From assembly GCF_022682495.2 (NCBI RefSeq), contig NC_071390.1, forward strand, positions 171,517,220-171,581,219: 64,000 nucleotides of DNA. The letters are read 5' to 3'. The notes beneath the pieces are model-generated. The model was given only the letters and a program-made list of their open reading frames with translations, was not told the DNA's origin and made no database searches. The translations under genes and the position numbers were made by a program. Origin of the DNA: Desmodus rotundus. Taxonomy: Eukaryota > Chordata > Mammalia > Chiroptera > Phyllostomidae. This document shows, in pieces, positions 33,440-44,934 of this stretch. How positions within the stretch are numbered: position 1 is the first letter of the stretch; the number at the start of each line of letters is the position of its first letter.

Positions 33440-33605
33440 TAGGGTTATATGAATACGGGTTAGAACCCCAGACCCTCTCCTTCCCTATCATCTATGAATA
33501 GTGTGACCTTGAGTCCATCACTTTACTTCTCCAGTCTCATGGAAATGTTCGCGTGAGGATTGAAAAGATTAATCCAGGCAAACAGTTGAAATGCCGTCTG
33601 ATAGA
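33440..33605 (+). repeat. MIR SINE fragment
   Basis: TACGGGTTAGAACCCCAG, TAGTGTGACCTTGAGTCC, CTTTACTTCTCCAGTCTCAT and GTGAGGATTGAAAAGATTAA are in sense MIR order. Confidence 0.7.
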
Positions 33606-33773
33606 GTATATTCCTCAAAATGTTTTTTTTTTCTTTTTTCAAGGAGCAAGACCTGTTTAATCCACACCACAAGCAGCAGTGTTGTCAAAATGTTAATTCC
33701 TCATTGTGATATTAAGGAAGATGGCTAATATTTTACACCTATGATATTTAAGATGGGTCTTAAAAGAAAAAAT

Positions 33774-33983
33774 AGCCCTGGCTGGTGAGGCTCAGTGGAT
33801 TGAGTGCCAGCCTGCAAAGCAAAGGGTCACAGATTTGAATCCCAGTCAGGGCACATGCCTGGGTTGCACACCAGGTCCCCAGTAGGGGGTGCGTGAGAGG
33901 CATCCACACATTGATGTTTCTCTCCCTCTCTTCTCCCTCCCCCTTTCTCTAAAAGTAAATAAATAAAATCTTTAAAAAAGTTT
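33774..33983 (+). mobile_element. VES SINE, B box mutated
   Basis: GCCCTGGCTGGTGAGGCTCAG start, CCAGCCTGCAAAGCAAAGGG, CCCAGTCAGGGCACATGCC, AGTAGGGGGTGCGTGAGAGG, then CTCTCCCTCTC and an (AAAT)n tail. The B box reads GATTTGAATCC, so internal pol III promotion is probably lost. A-rich flanks (AAAAGAAAAAATA, AAAAAGACAAAAGTA) look like a worn duplication. Confidence 0.92.
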
Positions 33984-34164
33984 TTTAAAAAAAGACAAAA
34001 GTAAAGGATTACTAGACAGAGAAGAAAGGGAAGAAGAATATTCCAAGGCAGAAGGAAAAGATGTGAAAACCACAAAGCTGTGACATCACTGGATCAGTGA
34101 TTTAGGGTTTCATTTTCTTTGCTTCAAGCAAAAAATAAAAACAGAAAATTCTTATTTTACGAAG

Positions 34165-34285
34165 GAAGTGGGAACACTAATGCATATTGAGTACTGTCTA
34201 TATAGCTTAGCAAATCCTCAGGTTCAGTACACCCTATTTCACCAATGAAGAAACTAAGATGCTAATAGACAAATTACCCCGCTCT
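34165..34285 (-). repeat. MIR SINE fragment
   Basis: CATATTGAGTACTGTCTATATAG, TTCACCAATGAAGAAACTAAG and TAATAGACAAATTACC are reversed MIR. An L1 end adjoins on the right. Confidence 0.6.
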
Positions 34286-34286
34286 G

Positions 34287-35175
34287 CAGTATCAGACTAA
34301 AACAATAAAAGGTACAGAACCCTGACAACACCAAATGCTGGGGAAGACGTGGACCGACAGAAACTCTCATACAGTACCGCTGGGAATGCAACATGGTGTA
34401 GTCACTCTGGAAGACAGGCCGTTCCCTACCAAGCCTAACATACTCTTACCCTGTGTTACCACTCCTTGGTATTTACCCCTAAGGTAAAAAGCTTTGTCCA
34501 CACTAAAACCTGCACACAAATACTTATAGCAACTATCTTCATAATTGCCAAATCTTGGGAGTAACCAAGATGATTTTCCATAGGTGAATGGATAACTTAA
34601 CTGTGGTACTTCCAGACAATGGAATATTATCCAATGTTAAGAAGAAATGAGCTATCAAAGCATGAAAAACATAAGTAACTATGAATGTGTATTACTAAGT
34701 GAAAGAAGCCAATCTTAAAAGGCTACATACTGCATGATACCCATTATATGACATTCTGGACATGGCGAAATTATATGAAGATAATTAAAAGATCAGTGGT
34801 TGTCAGAGGTTGGTAGAGGGGTCAGGGAGGGAAAATAGGCAGAACAAAGAGGAATTTTAGGGCAGTAAAAATACTCAGTATGATATCAGGATAGTGAATG
34901 AATAAATGTCATTATACATTTTTTTCAAATTCACAGAATGTACAACACCAAGAACAACCGTAACACAAAATATGGGCTCTGGATGATTGTGATGTGTTGT
35001 TGCAGGTTCGTCAATGGTTACAAAGGTCCCACTCAAGTGGGGGCTGTTGAAAATGGGGAAGGCTATGCTTGGGGGACAAGGGACGATATTTGGGAACTCT
35101 TTGTACCTTCCCCCCAATTTTACTGTCACCTAAAACTGCTCTTAAAAAATAAGCTCAATAAAAATAATAAATCTA
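34287..35175 (+). mobile_element. L1M/L1ME 3' end, about 0.9 kb
   Basis: CAACACCAAATGCTGGGG, GAAACTCTCATACAGTACCGC, GTATTTACCCCTAAGG, AATGGAATATTATCCAATG and GTGAAAGAAGCCAATC give the ORF2 end and proximal 3' UTR. GGCTCTGGATGATTGTGATG, CACTCAAGTGGGGGCTG and CTAAAACTGCTCTTAAAAAATAA give the 3' terminus. The frames within it on both strands (34875-35192) are chance. Confidence 0.88.
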
Positions 35176-35349
35176 AAACACAAGTCACTTAATTTTATGT
35201 CCAAAATCTATGCTATTTTCACCTCATAGATACTTGGGTTATGATTTGACAATTCTAATGACCACTGTATTAGGGATGAAATCCATGTCACTCAAAAATA
35301 GAAAAATCACTATAAAAACCTCAGTTAAGTTGGTTGTCTGACTGAATTT

Positions 35350-35545
35350 CCCAGCTCTATTCATTTAATCCTCAACAGCAAGGAAGTATGAACATCCCTG
35401 TATAGAAAGTGAAGCTCAGAGGGGTAACACTGAGGTCTCTAATCACGAGTGAGGAAACGCAGAAATCTGAAACTTTGATGTCACCAGTTAGCAAGTGGTA
35501 GAGTTAAGAATCAAACCCAGCTTCTTCTGAACCCCCATGTTTTTC
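35350..35545 (-). repeat. MIR SINE
   Basis: TTCATTTAATCCTCAACAGC, AAGTGAAGCTCAGAGGGGTAAC, GTTAGCAAGTGGTAGAGTTAAG and AATCAAACCCAGC are well-ordered reversed MIR; about 40 extra bases sit in the middle. Confidence 0.75.
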
Positions 35546-36100
35546 TACACATTTGGATGCCTCTTGTGGTTTATAATGTGGCCAAAGCTGGGCACTAATT
35601 GGAGCTGACTGCCTCTGGACACATTTAACAGTCCCTTGGACTGCTGTCTCTAAGTGTCACTGGAGGTGATCAATAATTCTCATGACCCTTCATCATCTTC
35701 TTTTTGGGAAAAATGGTGCTTAAATAACCAACCAATAAATGGGATGGGAGCTCACAGTGAGTGGCGATATGAGTCAGACAAATTACAAAGTAAAATCCCC
35801 ACCACGATTACCACACATCTCGGATGCTCTCTGCCTCCACGCAGGATCAGTAGGTCAGAATGTGAGTTTCCATGGAGAATCTTTTGGCCCAAATGAAATA
35901 GTGTCCCCAAAAGCTGATAAAACAAATACTCTCTAAACCAGGTAATATCAAAACATTAGTTCTCTGGAAGCTAATAAAAAAATACAAACACAATCTGGAC
36001 ACTAATATTTCAAAAATAATCATTCTCTTCTCAGTAAACACAGCTGATTTCAAATTTTGCAGTAGGATCAGAAATGACTTCAAAACGAGATTACATATAC
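35546..36100. other. Unassigned interval
   Basis: Two overlapping plus frames (35654-35936) have no family resemblance; no splice pair frames them. No repeat recognised. Confidence 0.35.
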
Positions 36101-36104
36101 TCAA

Positions 36105-36255
36105 TATAATATTTAATATGATATATCTATATAAATCAATTTAAATGCATTATATATAAGAATATAAAGATGTATATATAGACACAAAGATATATAATAG
36201 AGTATATAATGCATATAGCATGCACTATATTATATGAAATATAAGTGTTATGTAA
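36105..36255. repeat. AT-rich tract, imperfect TA/TATATA repeats
   Basis: About 150 bp of mostly A and T with TATATA units. Such DNA unwinds easily and is typical of matrix-attachment candidates, but no specific motif fixes a role. Confidence 0.7.
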
Positions 36256-36399
36256 GATAGATGTAAGTTATTTTTAAAAATACAATGGCTATGGGGAAAA
36301 ATGTGGCTTTTTTTCAGCCATATCTCAGATATTCCTTGAAGAATGAGAAAAAGTGGACCTTAGAAGTGTCTGGGATCACTTTCTCTATTGTTTTTATTC

Positions 36400-36610
36400 A
36401 ACACGTTATTGACATCAATTTCGCACTTGCTGTGCGTCAAATGTGAGAATGGGCATGTATTTGCTCACACAGCTCTTAGACCATCCCTAGGAGACTTAAG
36501 TATTATTGTTCTTTGAAGGCACTGATAGGTAAGTAAGTAACTGCTTGTGTTTGTGTAACTGATAAGGAAGAGACCAGGATTAAAATCCAGGCAGCCTGGC
36601 TTTGGAGTCT
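36400..36610 (-). repeat. MIR SINE
   Basis: GACATCAATTTCGCACTTGCTGTGCG, GACTTAAGTATTATTGTTC and CAGGATTAAAATCCAGGCAGCC follow reversed MIR through to its head. Confidence 0.6.
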
Positions 36611-36639
36611 ACATTTGATTTCCTCTCCAAGTGCTCATT

Positions 36640-36725
36640 TGGTGTATGCTACATATAGCAGGCACTGTGCCAGGTGCTTTCAGTACCATTTCAAACAACC
36701 CATTCATTCTTTTAACTCCTGGCTA
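36640..36725 (-). repeat. MIR fragment
   Basis: ACATATAGCAGGCACTGTGCCAGGTGCTTTCAG and AACAACCCATTCATTC match the reversed MIR 3' end. Confidence 0.6.
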
Positions 36726-36849
36726 CTTGTGTTTGAGACAGATCGGGTAACTGACTGTCAAACATATCGATCCCTTTTTTACCGTCCTAGAAACCTGAAG
36801 TTTGGATAAGGAGTGATCTCCACAAAACGGGGAATGAGGAGGTGGAAAA

Positions 36850-37260
36850 TATCCTAATGCATTCTAAGATGTGTCTAGTGCTCTGCTCCCAAAGTAGCTT
36901 TCAGTGAGGGATAAAAGCAGATAACAAGGCATGCAACCTTTTGAAGTCCCACCAGATGAAGGAGCCCTCGATGGCCCAGCTGCAGAGCTCAGACCTACAA
37001 AACTCCTCTGCCAGTTCCCAGTCCTCCTCCCAGGGAGCCACACTGTTCGCATCAGCATGCCCCATAAATTTTGCAGTAGGATGCAGGCTCGAAGCTGACA
37101 CTGATTGCAAACCTCGCCCCAGGCCAACTGCTGTAAGAAGAGAACTTGGGGGTCCAGAAGGAAACACGGAGGCTTGTTGTTCAGCAGATTTGTCAGCGTT
37201 TAGACATCACAGGAAAGATAAGGCTAATTCCCCCAAGGGAAACATTGTAGCGTTATGATT
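36850..37260. other. Unassigned block with open frames on both strands
   Basis: Three overlapping frames of 87-105 codons occur here, which largely reflects low stop density in a GC-richer block. None shows a domain, and frames conflict between strands, so none is called. The block also holds the first copy of the duplicated 24-bp sequence (37188-37211). Confidence 0.3.
37188..37211. repeat. 24-bp sequence, copy 1 of 2
   Basis: ATTTGTCAGCGTTTAGACAT followed by CACA. An exact copy lies in the same orientation at 39132-39155. No similarity continues on either side. Confidence 0.85.
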
Positions 37261-38145
37261 TTTCCCCCTTTTTCTTCTTCATTTTTAACTTTGGTCAAAC
37301 AAAAACACAAATGCAGCGTCAGGCAGGTTGTTCTTGGTAGTTACAGAAAGATGTTACGCAGGTTCGGTCTGCTAGTTTTGTTTTCTGTTCTGTTTTGTTT
37401 TGTTTTGTTTTTTTCGTCTTTACCTCCCAGTGAACTCTCTTCTTTCTCCCTTCAAGCAACAGAGGGTGACCTGGGCTACAGAAACCTGGTTTCCTCTCAT
37501 TAGAGAGTAGCCAAGGGCTCTTTAAGCTAATAAAGCAGCAGAAAGATCACAGATAAAACAAGATAGGACATTCAGGTGGAGATGACAAGAGAGCCTAGAG
37601 GGTTATGTTAATAATTATAGTAGGAGGAGTAGGAACGGGCCTCTAAAAAGAAAGCTACTTTATGATGTCTTTACAGCAAAATGTTTTTCATAGTAAAGCC
37701 AATTTTGAAGTTTCCCACCCCCTCCCCCAATAAATATGGCAGTTCTCTCCAGGAAATTATTCAAAAAGCCAAAGTAAACACTTTCCCTCTCCAAGCAGAA
37801 CTGAGTCATTTTGACAACAGGAAGAAAATGAGATAAAACATGCACTATAATACATGGAGATTGCCTTCTGGAGCCTGTTGGGAATTCCAGAGGGCTATGT
37901 TTGAATCCATAAGGCAATTTCCTTTGGCATTGAGTAATAAAAATCTTGTAATGTCTCCCCCTCCAAATTCCCTCTCAGTTTGACACTAACCAATTACACG
38001 TCTTTTCTTTATATGTTTCCCTTGTTTTTCTACCACATTCCTAGGTATCTGTCAGTGGATAATCTGTTGCTTTACTACACTTCACTTTAGTGTTTATTTA
38101 TTGATATTATCATCTGCCCAACAGCTACATGGGACAAGAGCACTG
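37261..38145. other. Unassigned interval
   Basis: No repeat or gene recognised beyond a short (TTTTG)n run at 37392-37410. Confidence 0.35.
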
Positions 38146-38149
38146 GCTG

Positions 38150-38250
38150 GTAGTAATGCAAAAATGAGTAAAACTAGGTCCCTGGTTTGCTAAATTCCGT
38201 GAAAAGTAGATAGACATGCAAATCAGTAATTATACATTGTAAGGCATTGT
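38150..38250 (-). repeat. L2 3'-end fragment
   Basis: AAAAATGAGTAAAACTAGGTCCCTGG and GATAGACATGCAAATCAG match reversed L2 (GTGAACAAGACAAGGTCCCTG). Confidence 0.5.
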
Positions 38251-38274
38251 AGAGTTTGAAAACACATTCATGAG

Positions 38275-38430
38275 GTCCTTGTCACTTACTGAGCACATTG
38301 ACCTTGGTTACATTCCTTAAGGTTTCTGAACTCTGATTTCTTTATCAGTAAAATAAAGATGACAATTCCCACCTCAAGGGGTTTAAAGCAGTGATGAAAA
38401 TCAATGCAGTATATAAAATCCTTGACAGTA
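38275..38430 (+). repeat. MIR SINE fragment
   Basis: GAGCACATTGACCTTGGTTAC, CTTAAGGTTTCTGAACTCTG, TCTTTATCAGTAAAATAAAGATG and CACCTCAAGGGGTTTAAAG are sense MIR. Confidence 0.75.
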
Positions 38431-38573
38431 AACATTTAAGTAAGGTGGCAAATAATATGTTAGACAAATGAAATACTATGGCCAAACACAGGAAGGAAAA
38501 AACTAACTCAGCTAAGGCTTCTCAGAAAATGTAAATTTGAGGTGGTGTCTAAAGAAAAATATCACAGATATTT

Positions 38574-38777
38574 TTTGTTAAGGATTTTATTTGTTTTTAG
38601 AGAGGGGAAGGGAGGGAGAGAGGGAGAGAAACATCAGTGTGTGGTTGCCTCTCATGCATCCCCCCTGGGGACCTGGCCTGCAACCCAGGCATGTGCCCTG
38701 ACTGGGAATCAAACTGGCGACCCTTTGGTTTGCAGGCTGGCACTCAATCCACTGAGCCACACCAGCCAAGGCCACAG
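38574..38777 (-). mobile_element. VES SINE, B box mutated
   Basis: Reversed tail GGATTTTATTTG, then GAGAGAAACATCAGTGTGTGG, GGTTGCCTCTCATGCATCC, CCAGGCATGTGCCCTGACTGG and CACTGAGCCACACCAGCC. The reversed B box is GGAATCAAACT, two changes from consensus. ACAGATATTT flanks it at 38564-38573 and 38778-38787; ACAG also lies just inside the right edge. Confidence 0.92.
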
Positions 38778-39131
38778 ACAGATATTTAAGAAGAAGGTAA
38801 AAGGAAGTCCTGAAAGTCAGATTCATATACAAGTACACAGAATTATGCAGGGACAACATAATTTGTGACTGGAGTGTGCGTTCATGCTGGGTGATAGAGG
38901 AAAAATGAAACTTGAAAAATGAGTTGGGAGGAAACTCTGAATGGACTTCTATTCCACAATAAGAACTGTAACCTCAGAAAATGAGAAATAATTAAAGATC
39001 TTTCCAAAAATAAAGAAAATCCCAGAATTGCACCTTAAAAAGTGAAATGTGAGACTCTAGCTTCTATGTGGACAGTGGATAGCAGTAGAGAGAGGCTGGG
39101 GGCAGGAAAACCACTTCAGAAGACATGGAAA

Positions 39132-39155
39132 ATTTGTCAGCGTTTAGACATCACA
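39132..39155. repeat. 24-bp sequence, copy 2 of 2
   Basis: Identical to 37188-37211 and in the same orientation, 1,944 bp further on. It is followed by a short tandem GAAAATA repeat (39163-39185). Confidence 0.85.
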
Positions 39156-39179
39156 AGAGAATATTGAAAATAGAAAATA

Positions 39180-39320
39180 GAAAATTTCTACATATAATGT
39201 TTACATTTAAGTTATATTTACATATGTATGCATTATATATATGTTAATATACAAAAATAAAATCTGTATAATAATATAGACACAATACAACCTATATTAG
39301 TAGAATAATAAAATACCTAA
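39180..39320. repeat. AT-rich low-complexity tract
   Basis: Mostly A and T with TATATATGTTAATATA-like words; no specific element. Confidence 0.6.
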
Positions 39321-39522
39321 AGTCAAGCAATAATGATAAAAATGGAAGAAGAGATGGAGGTAAGAAAAAGAACATGGGAAACTTTATGAGTGACTGGATG
39401 TAGGGAATTATGAACTGGATAGGCCAAAGGCATTTCTGAAGCTTTTGCCCTGGGAGGTTGAGTGATTTGTGATGTCATTAATAATTCAATATTATTCTGG
39501 ATGAATGAACAGAACCAGGGAG

Positions 39523-40018
39523 TGTGGTAGATTGGATCATTATTCCTCAATTCTTTATGGTTATCTCATATATATTCCCACCCTTTGCCAGGTGGCGTTG
39601 TAGTGCCTCCCACTGGACTTGGCCCATCTTCCCTTGACCCACTGATGCTGGGCTTGGCCAAGTGACTTGATTTGGCCAATGGAATGTGGATCACAGCATC
39701 AGTAGGCCAGTTGCAGACTGAAGCTCTAATAGGCATCCCTTCTTTCTGCTTGGACTCATGTACTCCAGGGATGCACTAGGAGAGATACATGCTCCAGGTC
39801 ACTTCAGGTCCAATGAGAAAGAGAAAGTACATGAAGTCCTACATCCAATCCACAGCCTGAAGACAATCCCAACCAAGCCCAGCAAAGCCACAGCCTGAAA
39901 CAGGCTTCCCAAGCAAACCTGTAGACCTACAGAAAAGAAAAACAAATATTTGCTGCTGTGTGCTCTCTAGAAATGGATTTTTATTCTGCAGTTTTGTGGC
40001 TGTAGTCCCCTAAGACAG
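39523..40018 (+). mobile_element. MLT1-type MaLR LTR, sense
   Basis: Opens TGTGGTAGATTGGATC, then CACCCTTTGCCAGGTGGCG, GTAGTGCCTCCCACTGG, GCTTGGCCAAGTGACTTG, TTTGGCCAATGGAATGTGG and CCAGTTGCAGACTGAAGC. It continues AACCAAGCCCAGCAAAGCC and ends near TTTTGTGGCTGTAGTCC. The order matches MLT1 solo LTRs. Confidence 0.85.
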
Positions 40019-41255
40019 ACAGAAATAGCAATTTTTGAATATCTGGTTCCAATTTGTGTTTGAGGCCCAAATATCCCCTACCATTGGATTCTCTGAGCTG
40101 CCACAATATTATTTCAATTAGCCTTTTCTCTTTTCTTTTTTTTTAAAGTAGAGTAGAGTGGTTTCTGTTATTGGTCACCCGCTGAATGTTAGTACCCTTG
40201 TAATTCTGCTGAGATACTTTAATTATCTTTCCAGATATGGTGTAGAATAATGAGACCACATGTTGAACCAGGGATTATCATGTATAGGAAAGGACCATTT
40301 TATTAAAATTTTAATGAATTAATTAATGACAGAGTGGGTTCCATAGCTGCACACCGTAGATTCCCTTATGCTCGCTAAGCATCTGAAACCATGTTTTGCT
40401 GATGAGTAGCAAAGGGACTGAATTTCAGAGCATGAATAGTTTTATAAAGATCTACGATGTGGTTAACTAAAGAATACATTGAGAAGAAATATGAATGAAA
40501 AGAGAACAAGAAATAATACTGTTGTTAAAAGATGAGAATTCTATGAAAGAGGAAGTGGTAGACAGTTTCAAGTACCAGAGAGATAGCAATTAGGCTGCAT
40601 AATCATTAGCAGAATCAGATTACGAGCAAATTTTCCCTCCGAGCAATCAGAGTGACGTTTGTGCCCACGGAGACTGAGAGTCTCTGCAGCGAACAAACTT
40701 TCAGGGACAGAAAAGGCCTTCCAGATACTGAAGGGTATCTAAACAGGAAAGGAAAGGGAGATAGAAGAGGAAACGAGAAGAAAATAGAGATGAGCTCCAA
40801 GTTTGTGCTTAAAATATTTCCCGTACCCACTTGAGTTCACTAGTATCCCTTTATTTCAATTTCAGTAGACTGAGCTTGATTATTCAATAAAATCTATTTG
40901 TAATGATTTATATTATAACTAGTCGTGCTTGGGAGCAACCTAACTTTTTTTAGAAAACAGCATTTAAAAATTGTTTCTGCTGTTTTTATTTTGTCTCTAA
41001 AATTCCCACATTAAAAACTCTATTCAACTGATCGTATGTTCATAGTTCTTGTGCCCAACAACCCATCCTGGTTTCATCTGTCTTTATTATCTACTAAAGG
41101 AAACAGGTTTCAGATCTGGAGCTTGAACAAATGGCATGTCATTAACTGTGTCTTTCCAAATAAGCTGAATTTACTTTAAGAGCAAATGTGCTATGAATGT
41201 ACTCATTGAATGGCCCATGAAGGAAAGAAATTTTTATGTGTCCTTTTAAAATGAT
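40019..41255. other. Unassigned interval
   Basis: No repeat or gene recognised. Mirror frames at 40615-40834 on both strands are not supported. Confidence 0.35.
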
Positions 41256-41259
41256 GTTT

Positions 41260-41325
41260 TCTGTATACAGAACAGTGCCTGACGCACAGCAGTCCTCAGA
41301 GAGTACGTGTTGAACGAAGCCTGGA
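41260..41325 (+). repeat. L2/MIR 3'-end fragment
   Basis: AGAACAGTGCCTGACGCACAGCAG and GTACGTGTTGAACGAAGC match the sense terminus (AACAGTGCCTGGCACATAG, ATTTGTTGAATGAA). Confidence 0.6.
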
Positions 41326-41329
41326 GTGA

Positions 41330-42210
41330 GCACGGACGTGTCTTTGCTTTGTTTGCCCTCCCCCAGAGTTAAGCTTTGGGCAGCATGCTCTCTTTCACTC
41401 TGCCTTTGTCTCTGCTTCAATTAATAAAAATCTGGATTAGATATTTAGCTATGATGAAAATATACTCTATTGGTATTTATGTTTGTATGTTTACATGGTT
41501 GTTATCCCTGCTCATACAGCATCCATATCACAATGCCCTCGAAAGAAGTGGCAATGAGTCCTGTTTTATGCATCTTTGGAGCGACTACTAAAGGGGATGA
41601 GCACAGCAGTTGGTGCTCCAAAGAAGTGGTATAGTTGCCCTCTGCGCACAGAGTCATTCAAAAGGCCTGCACTAGTGCCGGTTTCCAGTGACAGCAAAAT
41701 CTGAGACAGGAACTTGGGCGCAGATAGTTAACTGGTGAGGTGTCGCCAGGGAGCAGGAACTGAAGAATGAGCCAAGGAAGAAGAAAAGGCCATCAAAGGT
41801 GTGTGACGGCGGGTTCCCACGGTGAGTAATAGAGTTCGGCGTTGCTGCGGCAGCTCCGCAGAGCCACCTAGGACGTGCCTCGGAGTTTTCCCTCTGCAGG
41901 AGGAGATGTGTCTTCATCCCCCCATCTCCCTTCTGTAACAGTTGAAAGGGTGGCCCTAGGAGTGTTAACTCTTCTAAACGTCTGGGCTAATCTAAAAATA
42001 TGTCCTGATACAAAAGAGCTACATCAGTAAGGTGCTTGTGGCAGCGTGCTGCCAGTGTGCACAGAACTGCCAGCAGAGTTGCGGGTTACACTAGCGTAAT
42101 GGGCCAGGAAGCAGTGTTCTCTAAATCAGCCTTTTCACCGCTCTTGTCTCTAGGCTTGCCTCTCTTGCAACCAGTCTTTACTCTGTCTCCAGAGTAATCA
42201 TTCTTATGTT
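41330..42210. other. Unassigned interval with a small CpG-containing block
   Basis: At 41800-41885 several CpGs cluster (GACGGCGGG, GGCGTTGCTGCGGC, GGACGTGCC). This is too short for a CpG island. It may belong to an old repeat that I cannot name. Confidence 0.3.
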
Positions 42211-42219
42211 TTCATCCAT

Positions 42220-42345
42220 TAGTGCAACACAAGTTTCCTAAGTGAATTCTATTTGCCAGGCACTGTCCTATGTATAAGCAAAGAGGACCAATTTTTAATG
42301 TTAGTAATTTATGTTCTGTAAGGAGACATAATAACATGCATCAGG
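42220..42345 (-). repeat. L2 3'-end fragment
   Basis: TTTGCCAGGCACTGTCCTATGTATA and TTATGTTCTGTAAGGAGACATAATAAC match reversed L2. Confidence 0.65.
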
Positions 42346-42349
42346 AAAA

Positions 42350-43380
42350 AGCAAGCTAGTAGAATCAGAATGGTAGCTCTTATGAAAGAATTAAAATGGG
42401 TACATGAGAACACAGTGGTTAGCTACTCTAAACTACGTGGAAAGCTAGGATATGATTCAATGATGGCAGATCTATGACAGGTTCATATATGAGTCCAGGT
42501 TGAATTAGAGAAGCAGAAATTCTACAGTATATATTTATATAAGAGCATTTCCTGCAGAGATCTGACGAAGTGCAATTGTGGGAACAGGTTAAGCAACTTC
42601 TGTAAGGGTATTGAATTCATGTCTGATGCAGAAGCTTGAAGTCTGCAAGCCATATAATTGGAAAGGGAAGGTAATATAAAGCAGGGAAGAAGAATAAGCT
42701 GAAAACCACAAGAAACACCTGGAGCTCCAGAGGACAAACTGAAGCTTGTGTTCATTCTTGTTGACTCTGACCTTTATGACATAGGGGTCTTGCAGAAGCC
42801 AGGGCCCTTCCACACGGCGCTAAGAACTCACACCCTTCTAGTCCAGGAAGCCCAGCGGCTGAAGACAGATCTAGGGGGGGTGGTATAGTCGCAGGCCTGG
42901 CCACTACCGTACGCCAATGTGTGTGTTAGTAGAGAAGGCAATGTGGGTGAGCTACAAAATGCCTGCTGCCTCACTTGCTCCCTTCAAAACCCACGCAGGA
43001 ACCTCTCTTGCGGCTCACACTGATAGAACACATATAAGAGCAGGAATTCTGCAAAATAAAGCTCAGTTTAGGCAAGTTACAACATTTCGCAAGCCAACAT
43101 AATTTGTTTTGGCATGACCGAATTACAAATTTGATAGGTATTGAGTAAACAGATGGCAATTTGGGTTGGACCGATGGATGGACAAGTGGATGTATGAATA
43201 AATGCATAGGTCTTTGCATCCTTCCCAAAGGCTATTTTGTTGCCAGTCCTCTTTGTAAATGCCTTATCACTGGTTTAAATCATGTGTTTTATGAAAACAA
43301 TGCATGATTATTATTAGAATTAAAATAAATTAAGATTAAATATTAACAGGATGTTGATTCAAAGTTTGAAGTTAAAGGTC
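42350..43380. other. Unassigned interval
   Basis: No repeat or gene firmly recognised. Confidence 0.35.
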
Positions 43381-43387
43381 TAGCTTT

Positions 43388-43565
43388 AATATTAATAGCT
43401 AACCCTTTCTAAGCATGCACTTGCTTACACTAATGGCCTGACTTAATTCTCTCAACATCTCTTAGACAGAGATTAATATTATCCCCATTTCACGTATGAA
43501 AACTGAAGCTTAAAGAGATTACATATGGAAACATATTGCAGAAAATCAGAAATTCTGATCCCAGA
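43388..43565 (-). repeat. MIR SINE
   Basis: TTTCTAAGCATGCACTTGC, TTAATTCTCTCAACATC, AATATTATCCCCATTTCACG, GAAAACTGAAGCTTAAAGAG and AATTCTGATCCCAG give reversed MIR over most of its length. Confidence 0.8.
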
Positions 43566-43569
43566 TGTT

Positions 43570-44340
43570 TATCTCTTTTTTGTTCTTGTAACATTTCATT
43601 TTTTTAATTAAATATTATTTCTATACTTTCTTCCAAAGGACAAGAATTTAGTTTTGCCTCAGGGTTGTTGATATACAATTTATTTTTCCTTAAATTTGGC
43701 CTTTATAGCCTGACATCAAAAAATATATATACTGCTCTTCTCCTGAGCAATATTGCTAATAGATATGATAGGTTACCTAAATTGGTGTCACCTTGCACAC
43801 CAACACCAAAGCACAGAGTTGGATGGGTTATTCTAAATGTCAAGGCAAAGAGTATAAGGAGAAATTCATTTTGCATAAATGTAAGATATCTGATTAAAAC
43901 CAACAAAGGAGCCATAACCAGTTTATTGCATCTTTAGCTACTTAGAAGTAATGGAAAATAGGTTCCAATAAACTACTTAATTTTATATATCTTATTTAGT
44001 AAAAGTCCAAATTATTCCCTAAATAGAGAAAAAAGAAACTGTGCAAGTTAGAAATTAGTTTTACCTACATAAACATATTTTGAGTATATTCTCTCATAAC
44101 TGCTCTTCTATATTTATCAATTTGTTGGAATAGTCCAAGTTGAAAACAAAATAAAAATTGATGTTATTATTTACCCATTAATTGAAGACTAGTTGGGATA
44201 TGGATTGCCTGGATTGTCTGGAAAATTTTTAACTCAAAGTTGATTTTCAAACATCTTCAGGATCAGATGAGGTACCGACTCTGAGGACTTCGAACTCTGG
44301 TAAAAGAGTCGGGGCTGTGGGTCATAACGTACAATTAAGT
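43570..44340. other. Unassigned interval
   Basis: No repeat or gene recognised; AT-rich. Confidence 0.35.
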
Positions 44341-44349
44341 ACAGGCAGT

Positions 44350-44700
44350 ATTGCTATAGATACCAGGGGGAAAGGACCTTGGAAACAGAGGACTGAGCAA
44401 TAAACTCTTGATGTGCTTTGTCTTGAAGGAGTGTGGGACTTTTATAGGAGGAAGAGAGGATCTTCCAACAAATTGCAGTGGAATAAAGAAAAGACAAATT
44501 CTTGATGAAACAGAAAGAATAGAGCAAAGGAGGTGGCAAAAGATGGTGGTCATTGCAGTGTGGCTGGAGAGGAAGCTGGGTGGGAATGGAGGGAGAGGCA
44601 ATTGGAATAGTAAAATTGTGAAGGTTTTTGTGTATCAAGCTAAAAATTGTAGACTTTGTAATGCAGGGAAGAAACATTAGAAACTGCTTTGGGTTAGCTT
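44350..44700 (-). mobile_element. L2 LINE ORF2 C-terminal remnant (antisense)
   Basis: GTGTGGCTGGAGAGGAAGC, GTTTTTGTGTATCAAGCT and AATTGTAGACTTTGTAATG match the reversed L2 segment ending the ORF2 protein. The 144-codon minus frame at 44354-44788 overlaps it. That frame is a degraded, partly intact relic of the L2 reading frame, not a host gene. Confidence 0.5.
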
Positions 44701-44827
44701 TGATTTTAGAAAGGTAAACACCCGGGAGCAAGGTGTCACACTGCGTAAAGAAATTTCCACAAACAATTTTAATGAACATTTCTAGCAAAATAATGATGGA
44801 TATTCTATAATTACTTCTACTTTTTTT

Positions 44828-44930
44828 CAGAAGATGAGCTTTATAGAGGTTAAGTGTTTTGCCTAATGTGTGAAAGTCAAGCTACAAAGCCAGGTCTAAA
44901 AAGCTACTAACCTTTACAATGTCAGTTTCT
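44828..44930 (-). repeat. MIR SINE fragment
   Basis: GAAGATGAGCTTTATAGAGGTTAAG, TTTTGCCTAATGTGTG and CAAAGCCAGGTCT are reversed MIR. Confidence 0.65.
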
Positions 44931-44934
44931 TTCC

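Noticed and set aside
36864..37258. Three overlapping frames of 87-105 codons on both strands
   Set aside because: Mutually conflicting frames in a GC-richer patch; none looks like a known protein.
41800..41885. CpG cluster considered as a CpG-island promoter
   Set aside because: Under 100 bp, no flanking CpG density, no exon or start site nearby.
44354..44788. 144-codon minus-strand frame
   Set aside because: Overlaps an antisense L2 block and resembles decayed L2 ORF2; not a host gene.
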